DNA of 64,000 nucleotides. It comes from CAVQCJ01 sp963711005 (GTDB lineage Bacteria > Actinomycetota > Actinomycetes > Prado026). The position numbers and the translations under genes were made by a program. Location: the NCBI GenBank assembly GCA_963711005.1, contig CAVQCJ010000002.1, positions 1-64,000 of the forward strand, written 5' to 3'. This document shows positions 62,443 through 64,000 of the stretch, one piece after another; the stretch's first letter is position 1; each line of letters begins with the position of its first letter. Below the pieces are notes generated by a model. The model had not been told where the DNA came from. It saw only the letters and a program-made list of their open reading frames with translations, and ran no database searches.

Positions 62443-62480
62443 TCCCTCGGTCGCAGGGTCGAGCCCTGCCCGCCCCACCA
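62435..62480 (+). repeat. tRNA-Met 3'-half duplication (candidate attachment site)
   Basis: Positions 62435-62479 match 41073-41117 of tRNA-Met at 41 of 45 bases, the last 21 being identical. It covers part of the anticodon arm, variable loop, T-arm and acceptor 3' strand. The 5' half of a tRNA is not present, so it is not a functional gene. Unlike the left copy it is followed by A, giving an encoded CCA. Direct orientation to the tRNA. Confidence 0.92.
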
Positions 62481-62533
62481 GTCCCACCGGCAGCGTGCGC
62501 TAGCGTGGCCGCAACGACTAAGGGGAATCGATC

Positions 62534-63115
62534 ATGAACGCGCCGCTGCTGATCCTGGTCGTCGTCGTGCTGGTCGTCGTCGTCCTTGCGATCGCGTTCA
62601 ACGGCTTGGTCAAGAGGCGCAACCGCACCCAGGAAGCCTGGTCGCAGATCGATGTCGAGCTGAGACGCCGGCACGACCTGATCCCCAACCTGGTCGAGGC
62701 GGTCAAGGGGTACGCAGCCCACGAGCGCGGGACGTTCGAGTCCGTCACCAACGCACGGGCAGCGGCGGTGAACGCCGGGGCCACGGGCGACCCGGCCAAG
62801 GTCGCTCCCGCCGAGGACACCTTGACCCGCTCGTTGCGGTCGCTGTTCGCGGTGTCCGAGAACTACCCCCAGCTGAAGGCCGCCGACAACTTCAGGGACC
62901 TGCAGGAGCAGCTGACCGCGACCGAGGACAAGATCGAGTTCGCCCGGCGGTACTACAACACGAGCGTGCGGGACTACAACACCGCGTTGCAGAGCTTCCC
63001 CCGGAACCTGATGGCGGGACCGCTGGGATTCCGGGCAGCGGAGTACTTCGCGGCCGACGCCGACGATCGTGCCGTCCCCAGCGCGAGCTTCAGCAGTACC
63101 GGCCCGCCAACTTAG
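62534..63115 (+). CDS. LemA family membrane protein
   Basis: A 193-residue LemA protein: N-terminal transmembrane helix (residues 3-24, LLILVVVVLVVVVLAIAFNG) then a long helical bundle with the hallmark RRNRTQEAWSQIDVELRRRH and DLIPNLVEAVKGYAAHERGTFE. Function in envelope stress is poorly known. The last base pairs overlap the stop of the convergent M48 gene, an often-seen pair. ATG 62534 with AAGGGGAAT upstream. Confidence 0.95.
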   Translation: MNAPLLILVVVVLVVVVLAIAFNGLVKRRNRTQEAWSQIDVELRRRHDLIPNLVEAVKGYAAHERGTFESVTNARAAAVNAGATGDPAKVAPAEDTLTRSLRSLFAVSENYPQLKAADNFRDLQEQLTATEDKIEFARRYYNTSVRDYNTALQSFPRNLMAGPLGFRAAEYFAADADDRAVPSASFSSTGPPT

Positions 63116-64000
63116 GCCGTCTGTCCGCTGGCGATCTGCTCGAGCACCGCGATGCGCTCCGCGATCGGCGGATGGGTGTCGAAGAGATGATGGAACCAGT
63201 CCCCGTGGTGCTGCAGCGGGTCGTCGATGCACATCGCCGCGGTGGCGTGGTTGAACTTCGCGAACGGCTTGTCGTTGGCCTCGAGCTTGCGCAGCGCGCT
63301 GATCAGGCCCGCGGGGTTGCGGGTCAGCTCGACGCTGCTCACGTCGGCCAACGACTCGCGGCGTCGTGACAGCGCCAGCCGAACCACCGGGCCGACGATG
63401 AACGCGACGACAGCCAGCAGTGCACCGGCCGCGAAGACGAGCAGCATCACCTGGTCCGAGTCCCGACCACGCGGTCGCATGTAGAACGCGCTCCGCCAGA
63501 CCAGGCTCGCCAGCAGGCCGGCCATGCCGATCAGGGTGCTGACGATGAGGATGAGCCGCACGTCGTAGTTCTTGATGTGGCTCATCTCGTGCCCGAGGAC
63601 GCCCTCCAGCTCCTCCCTGTTCATCGTGGCGAGGAGCCCGGTGGTGGCGGTGATGGCAGCCTTCGCCGGGCTGATGCCGGTGGCGAACGCGTTCGGGGAC
63701 GGGTCGGCGATCACGTAGACCTGCGGCTTGGGAAGGCCGTCGCCGATGGCGAGCGCCTCGACGATGTTGTGGAGCTGCTGGTACTGGCCTGGGTCCGCAG
63801 GCTGCGCGCCGGACACCGAGAGCACCAGACCGGCTCCGGAGGTCAACGTGAACGCGATCCCGGCCAGCGCGAGCAGCCCGGCGACGACCATCCCGACCAA
63901 GACGTCCCCGGAGGTCGACGATGAGGACGCGGACGAGGCGGCGACCAGCCACCCGAGGACCGCCCCGACCCCGATCCATACGAGGAAGAACAGCCCGATG
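63112..64000 (-). CDS. M48 family membrane metallopeptidase (HtpX-like), 5' end outside window
   Basis: Partial: at least 296 residues; the frame is open to the right edge, where it reads IGLFFLVWIGVGAVLGWLVA, a transmembrane helix. Zinc motif HEMSH (about 63577-63591) in GVLGHEMSHIKN, with a likely third ligand in ESLADVSSVE. Two further hydrophobic segments flank it. HtpX-like peptidases degrade misfolded membrane proteins. A TTG at 63900 could be mistaken for a start. Confidence 0.93.
   Translation of the reverse strand, partial: IGLFFLVWIGVGAVLGWLVAASSASSSSTSGDVLVGMVVAGLLALAGIAFTLTSGAGLVLSVSGAQPADPGQYQQLHNIVEALAIGDGLPKPQVYVIADPSPNAFATGISPAKAAITATTGLLATMNREELEGVLGHEMSHIKNYDVRLILIVSTLIGMAGLLASLVWRSAFYMRPRGRDSDQVMLLVFAAGALLAVVAFIVGPVVRLALSRRRESLADVSSVELTRNPAGLISALRKLEANDKPFAKFNHATAAMCIDDPLQHHGDWFHHLFDTHPPIAERIAVLEQIASGQTA

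Noticed and set aside
41042..62480. Integrase, transposase or phage genes expected in an integrative island
   Set aside because: I looked for tyrosine recombinase (RHRHY) and serine recombinase motifs in all gene products in the interval and saw none.
62402..63979. Long minus-strand frame over the LemA gene
   Set aside because: Low-complexity translation opposite LemA; the correct minus-strand gene is the M48 protease in another frame.

Overview
The window is about 70% GC or higher, uses many GTG starts and 4-base stop/start overlaps, and reads as chromosomal DNA of a high-GC actinomycete. Support for this comes from actinobacterial markers: a FasR-FabD-FabH-AcpP-FabF-AccD fatty-acid locus, a homodimeric-type pyruvate dehydrogenase E1 (AceE), DUF3052 and DUF3145 proteins, an RNase H/acid phosphatase fusion, and a homologue of the mycothiol-dependent protein Rv2466c. 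No phage, insertion sequence, CRISPR or plasmid gene was seen.

Region 1-41 kb is mostly ordinary core genome. 1-6 kb: RNase P RNA, an RNB-domain ribonuclease, YaaA, then a coupled minus-strand run of Nif3, zinc-ribbon coiled-coil protein and RNase H/phosphatase. 6-16 kb: Na+/H+ antiporter, membrane proteins, pentapeptide repeat protein, AlkD-like glycosylase, hydrolases, and a frameshifted DUF1622 gene. 16-22 kb: an Hsp20 and a Ca-type P-ATPase with possible DevR/DosR-like boxes, plus a TMEM175-like channel and small enzymes. 22-26 kb: a large cyclase/ATPase/TPR signalling gene broken by a +1 frameshift. 26-28 kb: a secreted protein made of a recent 366-bp tandem duplication, a tRNA-Val, and an AhpE-type peroxiredoxin. 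28-41 kb: aceE, a PHP-domain protein, the type II fatty-acid synthesis operon with its FasR activator, an S53 peptidase, DUF3145 and a tRNA-Met.

Region 41.1-62.5 kb looks like a genomic island. The 3' part of tRNA-Met (41042-41115) is repeated in the same orientation at 62435-62479 with 41 of 45 matching bases, as expected for an attachment-site duplication. No integrase remains inside. The island holds an unusual gene set: accessory genes of the Nit1C cluster (MSMEG_0565-type glycosyltransferase, MSMEG_0568/Sll0785 radical SAM, MSMEG_0567/Sll0786 GNAT, Sll0787 AIR-synthase-like, MSMEG_0572/Sll0783 DsrE-like) without the nitrilase; FdrA, DUF1116 and carbamate kinase, which resemble the oxamate carbamoyltransferase system (AllF, AllG, AllK) without a recognisable AllH; and a six-gene translationally coupled operon running from a phosphosulfolactate-synthase-like ComA through an unknown protein, an adenylosuccinate-lyase-like enzyme, a D-cysteine-desulfhydrase-like PLP enzyme and an argininosuccinate-lyase-like enzyme to DUF1116. 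An MttB-like methyltransferase, OsmC, a CoA-disulfide-reductase-like flavoprotein, an amidohydrolase and an XRE-cupin regulator complete it. GTTCAC(T/C)AT sites lie at four promoters in the island, including the one beside the regulator gene, which suggests one regulon. The most economical reading is a catabolic (or salvage) pathway for a nitrogen- and possibly sulfur-containing ureido or carbamoyl compound that ends in carbamoyl phosphate and ATP. The substrate is unknown.

Region 62.5-64 kb: a LemA protein facing an M48 (HtpX-like) membrane protease that runs off the right edge.
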